From Drosophila pseudoobscura (Eukaryota > Arthropoda > Insecta > Diptera > Drosophilidae): DNA of 64,000 nt. The position numbers and the translations under genes were made by a program. The DNA is taken from contig NC_046681.1 in assembly GCF_009870125.1 (NCBI RefSeq), forward strand, positions 27,426,001 to 27,490,000, read 5' to 3'. How positions within the stretch are numbered: position 1 is the first letter of the stretch; every line of letters starts with the position of its first letter. The notes beneath the pieces were generated by a model that saw only the letters and a program-made list of their open reading frames with translations, was not told where the DNA came from and ran no database searches. Shown here piece after piece: positions 1-12,400 of the stretch.

Positions 1-272
1 AGGAATGTAAATGGTTTCCCAATAGAAAAGAAAAGTACATACATATACTTATACCAGTTTATATACTTATGGTATATACTGTGAACAAATGAATAGACAT
101 GAATGGAAAGAAACCTGAACACAACAAAATAACAAAAAACAAAATTCAAAATAAACTGATAACAAAAATTGTTTACCCAACAGAGAGCACAAGGTCGACA
201 TCAAGTCTGTGTGAATGTAACAGGTAGAAGGATGTAAATACATACATATAGAGGGGGAAACTGCCCTATCTC

Positions 273-291
273 CCTCTCTCTCTCTCTCTCC
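273..291. repeat. (TC)n microsatellite
   Basis: Pure TC dinucleotide run of about 19 bases in an otherwise unremarkable non-coding stretch. Confidence 0.9.
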
Positions 292-558
292 TTTAGTGAG
301 CGAACTTTGTTGGACTCTATTGAATTACTTATCAAATGGCGGAAAGTTTCCTCTGAACTTGCCAAGGACACTAAAGGTTGTCAACGGAGTGAGAAATAGT
401 TAGTGAAACTTTGAAAGACTAAAAGAATTTGCATATTCGATCACAATTAAATAAGGCTTAGGACTGGAGCAGTCCCAAGTTCCAACCAGAGACTTAGCTG
501 TTAATCTACTTTAAGTTGGAGTCTGTAATTAATTTTTGGGATTAACGATTAACGAACG

Positions 559-683
559 AATCCAACAAGATAACGAATATGTGCGTGTGAGCATGTGCAG
601 CGTCGGTATTGCCTGCATCTCAATCACAAGGATAATGCTTTCTCTTACAAGGATTCGAGTGCGTGCCAAATATTGAATATTTC
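559..683. repeat. dispersed repeat, copy 1
   Basis: Shares AATCCAACAAGATAACGAA at its start and AATATTGAATATTTC at its end with 44,429-44,532. Probably an old transposable-element fragment; family not recognised. Confidence 0.6.
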
Positions 684-2644
684 TTGTATCGAAGCTTTTA
701 TGAAACTGTGGCCCCGTGATATGCTCGTGCATTTAGCTACCGTTTTTCTTTTTGTAAGCTTTCCCCTTCAGTCTATAATTTTTCTTTGTTTGCTGTTGTG
801 TGTTACATAGTCGGAAATGATGTGAATAAACCCTTGTCCAATTGCCCATGGCACAGCGACAATTCTTTTTGATGAATATACCAGACGGAGTGGAAGTGGG
901 CGATGAAATCCCATGATAATGATTAATCATCATGGCAACGGCAACAGCCACGGCCACGGCACCGTCTCCGGCTACGGCTACGGTGCAGTGTCCGCTCTGG
1001 AGAATCGCATTAATTTCCCATCCCCATCTCCATTGCTGGCCAATTACCGGGCAAATGCTATTAGCCACAGTCCCACAACAGGCCAATTACAAGACCAACT
1101 TCAATGGCCAAAGCGAAAAAATAATCAAGACACAGAAGAGACCCAAGAGCTGCCAAAAAAACAACAAGAAACACAAATTGTTCCACCTGAACTGAATCGA
1201 GTTACGTGAACATTGTTGTCATTGTTGTTGCTTCGCTTTATTCTATGATTTGGACAAATCATTTTTTAAAGGCCAACAAGCAATTTTAGCCATTCTGCCA
1301 CTCTGCCACTCTGCCAGTCTGTCCACTTGAGCTTAGGAGGGGCTCTGGCTTTGGCCATCTTTGCTGCCAGCTCGGCTGTGGCTTCTGTTTCCCAAGCCCG
1401 CTTCTGCATGAGGGGCCAGGGGGTGGTCGGTTTTTATGGCAAGTCAAAAACCTATTAATGTCCAGAGCTCAGCAGCACGTTCAACTTGTTACAATTTTTA
1501 TTTTCCTCTTTTTTCGTACGTTTCGTTTCGTTTCCCTTTGTGTTTTTTGTCTCGAGATGGAGATGGAAGACTTTATGATACAGATTAATATCCAAATCCA
1601 TATGCATTTTCATATACTCTAACCTCTGTGTGACCCCGACAGACTCCATCGGATGGTGGTGTCGGTGGTGACCATGTAAACATTTCTGTAAACATGTGTC
1701 AAAAGAACGTTATTCCGAAATGACCCTGAACGAAAGTCGCGAAGCGAAGAAGCGTAGCATCAAAATGCAAATGACGCGTGTGGCATGGCAAAAAGAGAGC
1801 TTAACTTCACCAGAAAACACACACAAAACGGAAAAACATATGCATACAGTGCATGTCACTAGCTTTGGTAAATGGTACTGGCTTAACGAGGAATGGAACG
1901 GCCCCAGCACCGCAGCATCTCCATGGAGGGGTGCATAAAAAATCCATTCAAAGTTGGTCCCTTCGCTGCATCAAACGCTGCATCAAATGTCCAATTTCTT
2001 TTCATGGAATATTCCATTCAAAACCATGGACAAAGCTTCCCATGTCGAAAATCAGCTTATTCTTATATAAACGTCAAATAACAAACGCAAACGGGAATGA
2101 CTTGCTATAATGCTGGAGGGGGAGCCAGGCAATAAATCATGTTCCACAAACGCCACCACACGGAATGCTGCACAAGGAGCTGTAGTCTGGGAATAAATTT
2201 CAGGATCTGTGACCCTACTAGAGAGAGTCCCAGATAGTCCTTAAAGTCAAGGCATATAATCCTCCCTGCCAGGATAACAAACTTGCATGTTCCGAACCGT
2301 AGAACCCTAGGGCTCCTCGTAGCATGTGTGATTTCGAATTTTAACTAGGAAAAACCCATAAAATCCAAACAAAAGCCTTTCCCAAAGAGTAATTCACGAA
2401 CTCTCACCAATGATCTGTTCTCAGACCGTGCTCTCCCTAAGAACTATTCTCTTCCGAAGAAGGGTTTGGATTGTTCCAATTAAAAGGCCACAAATTTTAT
2501 CGAATAAACGTTCAAAGTGTATTCCCTGTTCGCTATCCAAAAAATCTTAATTTTAGTTATTTCCTGTTCGTTTTTATTTGTTTTCTACTAGTATTTCCGC
2601 CAGCTTGGTTTTCTTTTGGCTTTGCATTAGCTTCTGTTTTTGAG

Positions 2645-2670
2645 TGTCTCTGTCTCTGTCTCTGTCTCTG
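2645..2670. repeat. (TGTCTC)n short tandem repeat
   Basis: Four to five copies of TGTCTC followed by degenerate copies (GCCTCT). It makes a spurious Cys/Leu-rich open frame on the plus strand. Confidence 0.85.
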
Positions 2671-3081
2671 CCTCTCTTTCACTGTTTGTTCGTTCTTGGG
2701 TCGTTACCTCTACCTCTCCCTTCCCGCTTGTGCCACGCCCCTTATCCTATCAGCACACACACGTGTATTGAGCCGCCTTTGGCGCATTGTTTGACATGAG
2801 TTTAATATTTCAAAAAACGATAAAATTTGAGGAGGGTTTCTGGCCTCAGCCCCGCCAGCCCCCTGCCACAAGATACACGTATGTACATTTTGGCACTGTG
2901 TCGCAACTTTAATCGATACGCGGAGGGAGTATCATCAAGAACAACTGCATGAGAATGGGAATGGGAACGGGAACGAGAGCGAGACCAAGAACTGCCTTCA
3001 AATTCGTTTTCATAGATTGGTTTCGTTGGCTGTCATGTTGAATTTTGATTCTCCAAACAAGTTACAATCTGTCATACCTGC

Positions 3082-3125
3082 ATGGATGAATGGGTGGATG
3101 GATGGGTGGATGGATGTATGGATGT
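3082..3125. repeat. GGAT/GGGT tetranucleotide array
   Basis: About eleven imperfect copies of GGAT with GGGT variants; it reads as a His/Ile/Pro/Ser repeat on the minus strand, which is a by-product and not a protein. Confidence 0.85.
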
Positions 3126-6100
3126 AGCTGTTTGTATGCCCAGAACCTCCATCACAATCAATTTCAATTAGGGTAAGTGGGCCAGGTGCCCCTGCCACAG
3201 GCACAGCCATCTACAGTGGCAGAACCAACCACAGTCACACGCAGTGCAGGGCGTAATTAAGCTGCGTGTCATTATGCATAGCTCTGGCCAGGATCATTTG
3301 GGGCTTAATTCAATCAAGCGACCCGTCCACAGTGTCGCCGCGGCAAAGCGTCACCAAATGGTCCGCCCCGGGACCCAGCACCCAGCACCTAGGCCCAGGC
3401 CCAGGCCGCTGCTCGTTGCTCGTACTGCTGTTTGCTTTCGGGCCAGGCCAGCATGGAAATAATCACCGGAAATCTCTGAGCGGAAACGGTCGTAATAATG
3501 GCACCCGAAATGGACGACAGCTCCGCATTTAGCCAAACAAAGTGAAGTGTTGCTCGGGGGACCTAGCCCTGGCCCTGGCCCTGAATCAAGAACTAGAGGG
3601 GTCTAGAGGGGACTCCCTACCTCCCCTGCCTCCTCCGGGTCCCCGGAATCGGTGCAAAGTGTTGTTGTGCATGCTAACGGTACATTAATTCGTATTCATA
3701 AATAACGGCAACGGTGGTGGAGCCAGCCGCTCTGCCGCTCCGCCGCTCTACCGCCTGGCAAAGTGGAAATCAATGCAGTCACAGCCTGAGCACGGACGAG
3801 GGAGAGGGAGGGAGACAACTCCTAAGCCTCCTCCGCCACTCCGAGTGTTTGCTTTTGATCTCAAGAGTCCCACTAGAGTGAGCAGGAGAGCAGAGCATTC
3901 CGAGTCTCAGTCGAAGATTTTTTGTTTTTATCGGAGGACTAATTACAGTGGAACATCCCTTGCTGGAACTTTCTTTGACTGGCTTCTACTTGAAATAACA
4001 ATTTCAGTTTCTTCTATAATTTCATATTCATTTTAAAAAGGTGAAATCTTCAGATACCTCTACAGATTTGAAAATATGTATTTATAATTTGTATTGGGTA
4101 TCTTAGAGGTACATATATTTGATCAAAAAAATATGCAAAAGCTTACATATGTATATAAAGGACCCTAAGATATTCAAACGATACAACGGCCTAGGAGTCA
4201 GGTTGAAGACGATTTTTGACTTGAATAAAGTATCCTCAATAAATTTTGAGCACAAAAAAACATTCGTGTCGTACTAAAGGTCTTTGAAATGTTGCAGGTC
4301 CAGTACAAATATTAGATAGTTGATACTCGAAAATCTAAAGGATTGAAATATTTCGAGTATCACTTAAATATTTTGACTAATACTTAGCATGTCCTTAAAA
4401 AATCAAATTTGTAAGACTCTTCTTTTTTTCCTCTTCTATATTTCCCATTATTGTTAATATTATATTTCTTAGTTTTCAGTTAATTGTTAATCAATTAAAT
4501 AAATATAAATAATTATTTTAAATGAAATACATACAAGCAGTTTTTATGGCTTTTATTCTACCTGAAAGAAAGTCTTTATTTCTGCCACAATCCAGTCCGA
4601 GTTAAAGAAGTTCGTCTGTACTTGCTTTTCGGTGGAAACTAATTACTTAGGTCAGCTCAGGTGGCGTCCGAGTGACAAACGGTTGGGGGAAAGCACTGTG
4701 AGTGGGAGTGCCATAAATACTTCAGTGGCAATTTCTGGCCCCCTCCCCCGAAGAGTGAGCTGCCAAAACAGCATAATCTGTGCCTGCACTCGCACTGGCA
4801 CTCGCACTTGACTGGATTTCCACCTTTCCACCCCGCCAGATAATGGCCACAACTCACGCCAGGTGGCTGCCGAGAGTGGTTCGGGTTCAGTGACAGAATT
4901 CGGCTGACTGACTTCTTATCTTTTGGGCCACAATGCAAAATGCGGACACACAATCGTTGTAGGTTCTGGAAATCCGTAATTCCCTCATAATGACATTGAA
5001 ATGGAAATTATCTGGAATTCTGCCTGTCCATTAAATGTGCAATAAATAAATAAAGGAAAGCAATGGAAAGATTTCCATTGTGTGCCGTGCTGAATCATCG
5101 AATCGTTTCGAGCGGCTTCAGAAATAACTGAAACCTACATATGGGTTATGATAAATGATGATAACAGCCAAGAAGAGCCAAGCAGAAAAGGCTCTTGAGT
5201 GAATCTGTGACTGGCAGTAGGCAATTGATGGAAATGTGAGAGTACGTGCACGTTTACGTGTAATCTTCAATAACTTTAATTAAAGGGAATTTTCCTCTCG
5301 TAGGAAATTCTATTCATATTTAAATATGTGTGTTTGATGTGTTGTGATGGGTTTTGATGGAATTCTTAAGAGGTTTCTTTGTAAACATAGAGCTCAATTC
5401 TGAGAATCACCAACGAGAAAACAAAGGAAGCGGCAGATACCATTAGATATACAATACTCGTATGGAGTGTGTATGTCTTCCTGCGGTGTTCCTTTGTGTG
5501 GTTTTTAATAGGGAGAAGGAGAACCTTATATAACTAGTTATATGATAGGCGATATTCATTCTTTTGTGACTAGATGAAACCAAGACCTAATACAAATGGT
5601 TGCCCTGTAATTTCTCAGTATTGAAATAAATAAAACAATTAGTTGAGCCGCAAACAAAGCAATCTGAATCTGAATAAATAAAATACAACAATTTCTTGGG
5701 TATTTCACAACAGACCCTGCCACACATAACATTTATTTAGGTATCACCCACATCATGACTTAGCCATTACATACTGAAGCTTGCCACAGCACATCAGCGT
5801 GCCGCACGCTCGTGTGGCAACAACGAGCAAGTATATAAATTTAAATGGCCATTTCCAGTGTGGCAAAACGGATAATAACCCATTTGATGTACCGACACAC
5901 TTTTTCCATTAAGCCCAAAACACAATGCGATGCTCACACACCGGAAAAATATGGGCCCCCGCCGCCACTCCCCCGGTAAGGGAGAAAGGGTAGGCGAAAG
6001 GGATTATATGAGCTTACTGTTATGGCACTCGCATATTACGCATACGCACGATAGTCCCACCTCCAAACTATTTATGGGCGATTTTAATTGAAATCGAAAT

Positions 6101-7649
6101 CGGAATCGGACGCCGGAGGGGGAATGGGAATTGCAATATGTATTTTCCCTGCAATTTCCCTTCGAGATTCAATCAAAACTGTCTGCAGGCTGTCAATTAT
6201 GACATTATCACGAAAACAGAAAACTATGTTTAAACTTTGTCCGGGTCCCGGGTATCCATCCCATCCCCCCTTTGCCCTCCCTCTCCCTCTCATCGTGGAG
6301 TAAAAACATTGTCCCAATTACAAATATACGAGAGTGTGTGCTGCTGCCTGCTGCTCTTTCTCTGCTTTGATTTTATCTGTAAATGCTCTCCGACACCCGC
6401 AGAGGCTGGAGTCGAGTCGAACTTTGGCTGTGGATACTGTTACTTCTGACGCCCTGCTCTGCTGCTGCTGCTGCCACTGTTACTTCTGCTCTGCTGCTCC
6501 ACTGCTACACCGCACAAAAAATATGTACTCGGCTTCCATTTCTAAAGTATCATATTTTCCATATGGCGGGGCCAGTTAGTAAAACGAGTAATGGTGGGGG
6601 AAATACATACATACATATGTATATAATTAACTTTATCAGGATATCCAAGATTGTATGCGTTATATTTTCCATATGGCTTGGAAGTTAAGCGGAAAATGAG
6701 ACAACGAATATCGATGATGGAAAAAACCATTACAGAATGAGAGCTTCCTAGTTTTTCTTATAAGTGATCGTGTGGCTTTCAGCTTCTGATGGAGCGGGAT
6801 ATTTGTTTATGAAAAAAAATAGTAGGAAATCCATATCCACCACTAAATCTAAATTGGTCCAGAAGAAGTATGCTACCCCATTATCTCAGTGTACTGCTAC
6901 TGCTACTGCTACTTTTTCGCTGCTGCTTCTGCTGCTGGCGATACTGTTATTCTTGGCAATTTGCATGCACATGCACAAACAAGCATAGTTTATAATTCAA
7001 TTAGTTTTAATGCGATACCCTCGGGGGGCCGATAAGGCTCACACTGTCACCCTGATAACGCCATTATTCGTTTATTCATTTATTCGTTTATGGAGGAGGG
7101 TCATTTATCAATTGCAATTCACAATTCACAATTCGCACCATTCACTTACATTTATGGCACACTTAAACGAAAGAAGACCCCGCAGAGCACAGCAGAAGGG
7201 TTCAAAGATACAGCGCAGAAGAACAGAAAAACAAAACAAAAAACAAAAGAGCAGAGCAGCAGCACCCACAGAACAGAAAACACACACAAAAACCGAAATT
7301 GCCTCAGAAATTGCCGAGCAAACAGAAAATACTTTTGTGGGATTCTCTTGGTGCGGGTGCGGGTGCGGGTGGTGGCAGTGGTGCTTCTTTCAGCGGATTT
7401 CAATTTCGAATTGGCTGCATTTTGCGGTTCTGTTACACACCTTCTTCACACCACACCATAATTCGCCTCCCCTCTCCTCCTCGCCCCACCTCGCCCCACA
7501 GACCGCATCATCTCACCCGCACATCTCGTGTCTGTTGTACGTGAATGATAGCAGGTGATAAAAAGATAATCAAGCAGCTGGCTTTATTGTTGTTCGGGCT
7601 TTACCTTTTTCTAGTCAGCGATCCACATGGAATTCTCTCGGACACTGAT

Positions 7650-7964
7650 GCCAACAGATTTTTGGTTGTGCGAACACGATTTCGAATGCCGTTGCAGATG
7701 CAGATGCCGATGCCGAGTGCCGAATGCCGAATGCAGAATGCGCGTTGTTTGCGTGAGAAATTTTCAAACGGAAATGCCGCCGGTCACTCGAAACGTTCTC
7801 GACGCGCCGCCACATGAACTGAACACTGAGCCGAACTGAACGAACGCGAGCGAGCGAGCGAGCGGGCACACACGAGCCCCCAAATGAGAGCACCCCCGAA
7901 AGAAAGCCGACGACGACAACGACGCCGCCGGTCGCCGCACTATGGTCCGCACGACCAATTTGTT
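7650..7964. promoter_or_regulatory. GC-rich stretch, possible promoter or 5' UTR
   Basis: An island of higher GC within AT-rich DNA. It contains degenerate ATGCCG/GCAGAT copies (7,680-7,740), a (GCGA)n run at 7,845-7,864 and a CGACGACGACAACGAC run near 7,905. Fly developmental genes often have such repeat-rich 5' UTRs. I cannot see a TATA box or a clear initiator and cannot assign a direction. The right end is part of the inverted duplication at 7,938-8,306. Calling it a promoter is inference. Confidence 0.3.
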
Positions 7965-8306
7965 GGCCAAAACAAAATTTTTAAAAGTCAAAACTAAAAC
8001 CTGGTTTTGAGTGACCATTAAAGCTGCGAACCAAAAATTTCCATAGATGGCGCCACATTCGCAAAATCAGCTGTGCAATCCAACTGTTATTATCGGCGTG
8101 CAACGCCGTTTTTTTAAATAAAATATGCTTCATAATTATTTTTCATTATTACATTATTAAAAAAAAGGGCAGTGCCACACCCATTTTTTTACTTAAATCT
8201 TATTATTGATTATAAATATCCAATACAAAAAACTAAATACAAAAATCTTGTTTCGTTCGGGAGTTATTAATTTTGGCCAACAAAAGTGGTCGTTCGGACC
8301 ATAGTG
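7938..8306. repeat. inverted duplication, arms about 37 bp
   Basis: The left arm at 7,938-7,974 begins CACTATGGTCCGCACGACCA and continues with TTTGTTGGCCAAAA. The right arm at about 8,269-8,306, read on the minus strand, begins CACTATGGTCCGAACGACCA and continues with TTTTGTTGGCCAAAA. The match runs over nearly the whole arm with few substitutions and a short indel. Weaker similarity continues outward (GC-rich trinucleotide runs on both sides) and inward (AAACAA.ATTTTT in both). The spacer is about 300 bp. Both arms contain an ATG followed by an open frame starting Met-Val-Arg-Thr-Thr. It may be an inverted duplication of a 5' exon or promoter, or a foldback-type insertion. Confidence 0.75.
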
Positions 8307-8309
8307 CAT

Positions 8310-9472
8310 GGTGCGCCGGCAGCAGCAGCAGCGGCAGTAGCCAGAGATGGCTGCTAGGAAGAAGGAAGAGTGAAAAGCGAGTGGTCACGGGCACCAAACA
8401 ACAACAAGTTGTGCTCAAAGAGTGAATGAGATGAGTGAAAACGAAAGCAGTGGAAAGCGGTTCGGTTCGGCCGAGCTTCAATTGGGGATTGAGTTCATGG
8501 GGATTCCCCAGGAAAAGCCACATAAAAAGAAGGCCCTTAACCGAACAAATATGTAATATGTTAATTTACTGGTAGTGTATCCTCTTCACTCAAATACTAG
8601 GTACAATTACTAAAGGTGCTGCTTTTTTCACTCTTTCATTTTCAGCTCAATTTAGCACAAGAGGAACACCCATACAATTAACTATTACCAGATATATCTG
8701 CAATTTTAATTAAACAATCACACACACCCACCCACACACAGAACGCACAAATTGTTTCCAATACAACGCATAAAATGCTTCGATTCGAACGAATTGAAAA
8801 ACATTGAGGTAACCAAACACACAACAATTAAAAAGTGCCATGGGAAATGAAATAAAATAAAATGGCATTGGATAAATACAGAATAATGTACACAGTTTGC
8901 TCGCAACGGGAGGTGCGGCGTGTAATTAAATTTCCAAATGAGATTTTGGTGAAATTTAATGAAAATCAAATAATTTGACTGATTTAAATAAAATAAATAG
9001 AAGAAAAACAAATTTATCCATGAAAATGGAAATTATTCCCGGAAACGTTAAGAAAATTCCTCTAGAATTTGGTAAATTTAATAAGATTTAATAATTAATA
9101 CATCAATCTGTGTTCTGATCTATAGTGAAGCTTATTGGCCAGGAAATCCTGAATACTTTGGATATGTATTAGGGCTCTGAAGCTCAGTAGCTGCATAATT
9201 TTAGTAGTCCATTTCGCTAAAACACAAAAACACTGTTTTAAACAATTAAAAGGAATAATTTTAATAAGCAGTTTACAAAATCACATTTGGCATCGATCCA
9301 CTCGACGATCTCGTTGGTTTTTTTTTTTTGTTTGTTTTTTGGTATCAAAGGCCGAATTGTTCAACAAATTAAATATGTAGTAATATTGCGTAGAGCTAAT
9401 GAATAGAATTAAAATTAGGCACTGTTGTTGTTTGTTGTTTGTACGTGTAGCTTTAGTGGGAATAACCATATC
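8310..9472. other. intergenic DNA downstream of the mitochondrial RNA polymerase gene
   Basis: AT-rich; no coding potential that I can support. The interval 9,240-9,472 probably includes the 3' UTR of the minus-strand gene that ends at 9,473. A variant polyadenylation hexamer ATTAAA lies on the minus strand near 9,260. Confidence 0.5.
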
Positions 9473-12400
9473 CTAGCTGAAGAAGTAGATCGAGTCGAGT
9501 ACATTGCGCAGTTCAAAGTCCCCCTTTTGGGGCAGTTGCTTGAGGGTGCGATTCAGCTGGCGCTTGGAGAGATCCTCCACGGAGCCATCGTTAGTGAAGT
9601 CGCTGTAAGAACAAGATAGTGTTTATTTAAGAACGAAAATAAAGCCAGATATAGTGAGGAAACCTACTTGTCTTTGAAGCTGTACGTGTTCCGCATAAAG
9701 TCCGAGAGTTGTTCGAGAATTGGCTGCGAGTGGAGTGCCACAAACTGCTCCCGGCAGCTGCGATTCAGCTCGGGCACAGTGCAGGCATGCGTCCAGAAGC
9801 AGTCGTGCACGGACACAAAGGTGATGCCCTTCCGCTCGCAGTGTAGCGAGGTGAGCATCATGTGGGACGAGTCCAGTGAGTGGATAAAGTTGGGCGGAAA
9901 GGCGTTCTTCTGCTTGAGGATGTTGGGCCGTTCGTACATGTCCATGGACATGTTGGCGTTGACGCGCAGTCCGGTACGTGAGGTGTGTTTTATCTCCTGC
10001 CGGTTGTACGGCTGCACCACGGGCAGACCCAGCGGGGTGATCCACTCCACGTTCTGGCTGCACACGCCCGAAATGAGACGCGCACACTCCGTGAACCAGT
10101 CTTGGATCTCTCGCGTCGATGTGAACATCTCACGTAGACTCTCGAACGTCTTGGTCGTTAAGTAAGTTGACGCCGGCCACACCCAGTCCTTGGGGAAGTC
10201 ATCGATGTCCTTCAGCTGTCGCGCTATCTGCAGTCGGGCCCCGTAGCGGGTCACACCATAGACTGTAGTCATCACCGTCTGCTTGATAACCTTACGGCGC
10301 ACGAATCCAGCCAGCGCCTCGGCCACATGCAGTCCGTTCTGGGCATCGGCTTTCCGACCACGCTCCACCAGCGTGGCCACTGCACTGTACACATCCTGCG
10401 GTATGGGCGACGGTGCCAGGTTGACGCTGTAGGCGCCCGCCTTGTCACGACCCAAAGCTGCATAATGTTGCAGCCCGTTGCAGGAGCCATCCTGATGAAT
10501 GGGAAAACGACTCATATAGGCGGCTGGATCGGGGGAACGATGTACATTGGCTATCTCCATGCAGCAGCCCAACGTCTGCCACGGTGCGTCCGACTTGGCC
10601 CACCACATGCCACCGGTCAGAGGATTATCCGCCGAGTCCAGTATCTCCGGCATTATCTCCTCCGCATACAGCAGACGCTCGCGTACCGAGTCGCGCTTCT
10701 TGAGGCCCGTCAGATTGATGCAGTGCAGCTTGAGCCAACTGAATCCATCGACGCCCAGCGGCTGGGCCTGATCAAAGATGAGCATCGAACGAGCCAGATC
10801 CGAACCCAAATGGTTGAGATGCGGCGGCACAGGATAGACGCGTCCTCGGAAGTCCATGTTGTGCGGCAGCCAGAAGACCTTGTCGCGGTACTGCAAAGGG
10901 TATTCGGAGAAATATAGTCCCTGAACGATCTGGATGATATTTTAGATTACTTACATGTTGGGCCAGGGACAACCTGTAGAGGGCATCGCACCACAGACTG
11001 TACATCTCGGCCTTCTTCCGTCGATGGCCGAGCTTCTCGCGGAATTGCTTGGCGAGATCCGCATTGGAGACGCCACTGCCCTCGCTGTTTTTGAGGATGG
11101 TTGGCAGCGGCGGCAGGGAAGTGGGCGGCTGGGGCACGTCCAGCTTGGCATCGCCACCATTCTGGAATACCTCGATGATGACATCCAGCAGCTGGGTGTT
11201 CACGCGCCACGGAACGCTGGCCAGTTGGTTGAGCGAGTCCAATGCAGGGTAGAGATGCTGCGGATTCGAGGCCCGTATCCGCTCCCACTGCTGAATGGCC
11301 TGATGTGGCAGTCTAATCAACTCGGATTTGTTTAGCAGGTAACCACCATTGTGGGGCGTACTCCAGGGTTGCGGGGGACACAGCATCGGCACCAGATTGG
11401 AGTCAAAGGTGAGAGTCTGCTGGCGCGAGCCACGCAGTAATCTCGAGAGCACCGGGTGCGGCTTCACCTCCTCCTTGACGAGGCGACCCTGATTGCGGAA
11501 CAATGTGTAGAAGGCGGGAAGCAGGTTCTGTGATGAGGTGGTCTTCGATTTACTCTTCTGACGCATTATGTGCGGATCGATCTTGATGTCGCGCATCAGA
11601 ATGTTGTATAGGAATCGACCCACACCGGCCAGCACGTTCGACGGCCATGGCACCTCGGGCAGATCCATGCTGGGTCCGCTCTCCCTCTGCTCGTGCACCA
11701 GACGCTGCCACGCCTGTCTGGCATTGTCCTGGGTATTGCCACTGTCCCAGAGATCGCAATAGGAACTGTAAATCTCACCGACCTTCTCAAGCGTGCCATT
11801 GTGCTTCTTCTGTTCGATCTGATAGCGTTGCTGCACCTTCTCGCCAAGCTCCTTGTACAGCTGCCCCACCGTCGGACTAAACGTCTCCGAACCCTCGCCC
11901 AGCTTGTACAGCTCCTTGATGAGTATGTCGGCAAAATGTGCGGTGTCCAGGGACTTCAGATATGTGTAGTAGTTCATGTAGCCATGCGGCTTGAAGCGTA
12001 CTTGGGCACGCAACGTGTTGAGGTCGCGTACAATAGCTGTCGAGATTTGTTTACGCCAACTCTGCTCCAGCTCCTTCAGTCGTTCGCGCTGGAAGGAAAA
12101 TAAAAAAAATTGTAGCACAAATAAGAATAAATCTAATTCAGCACTTACGCATTTATCAGCATTGGCAAACTCTTTGGTTTTCTCGATCGATTTGATGGTG
12201 ATGCAGCCGTCTAGTTCTACTTTCAGCTGATCGCGAGCGAGTTGCTCTAGTTTCGCTTTGCTATAACCCCTCTTCGAATTCATAATGGAGCAGTCTGCAT
12301 CCGTTGTTCTCGCTTCAGTATCTGTGCCCACTGGAAGTACATGATCGTTCAGATGATTCAGAAGCTCGTTGTCATATCCCAGTAGCGGCGGCACATAGAC

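Larger units (their letters stand above)
1..7600. other. non-coding stretch, no gene recognised
   Basis: I find no exon chain with protein-like sequence here. Open frames are short and coincide with simple repeats: for example, the Gly/His/Ala-rich frames at 910-1200 come from CGGCAA/CGGCTA repeats. The composition varies: AT-rich with TATA-like runs at 4,000-4,560, GC-richer at 2,820-3,780 and 7,000-7,560. There are TC, TGTCTC and GGAT microsatellites, and a 16-17 bp direct repeat (TATATTTTCCATATGGC) at about 6,550 and 6,660. It could be intergenic DNA or part of a long intron of a gene lying to the left; the window cannot decide. Confidence 0.6.

Noticed and set aside
7010-7558. 182-codon plus-strand frame
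   Set aside because: Composition follows A-rich and GCGGGT repeats; no motif, no conserved-looking block, no splice context.
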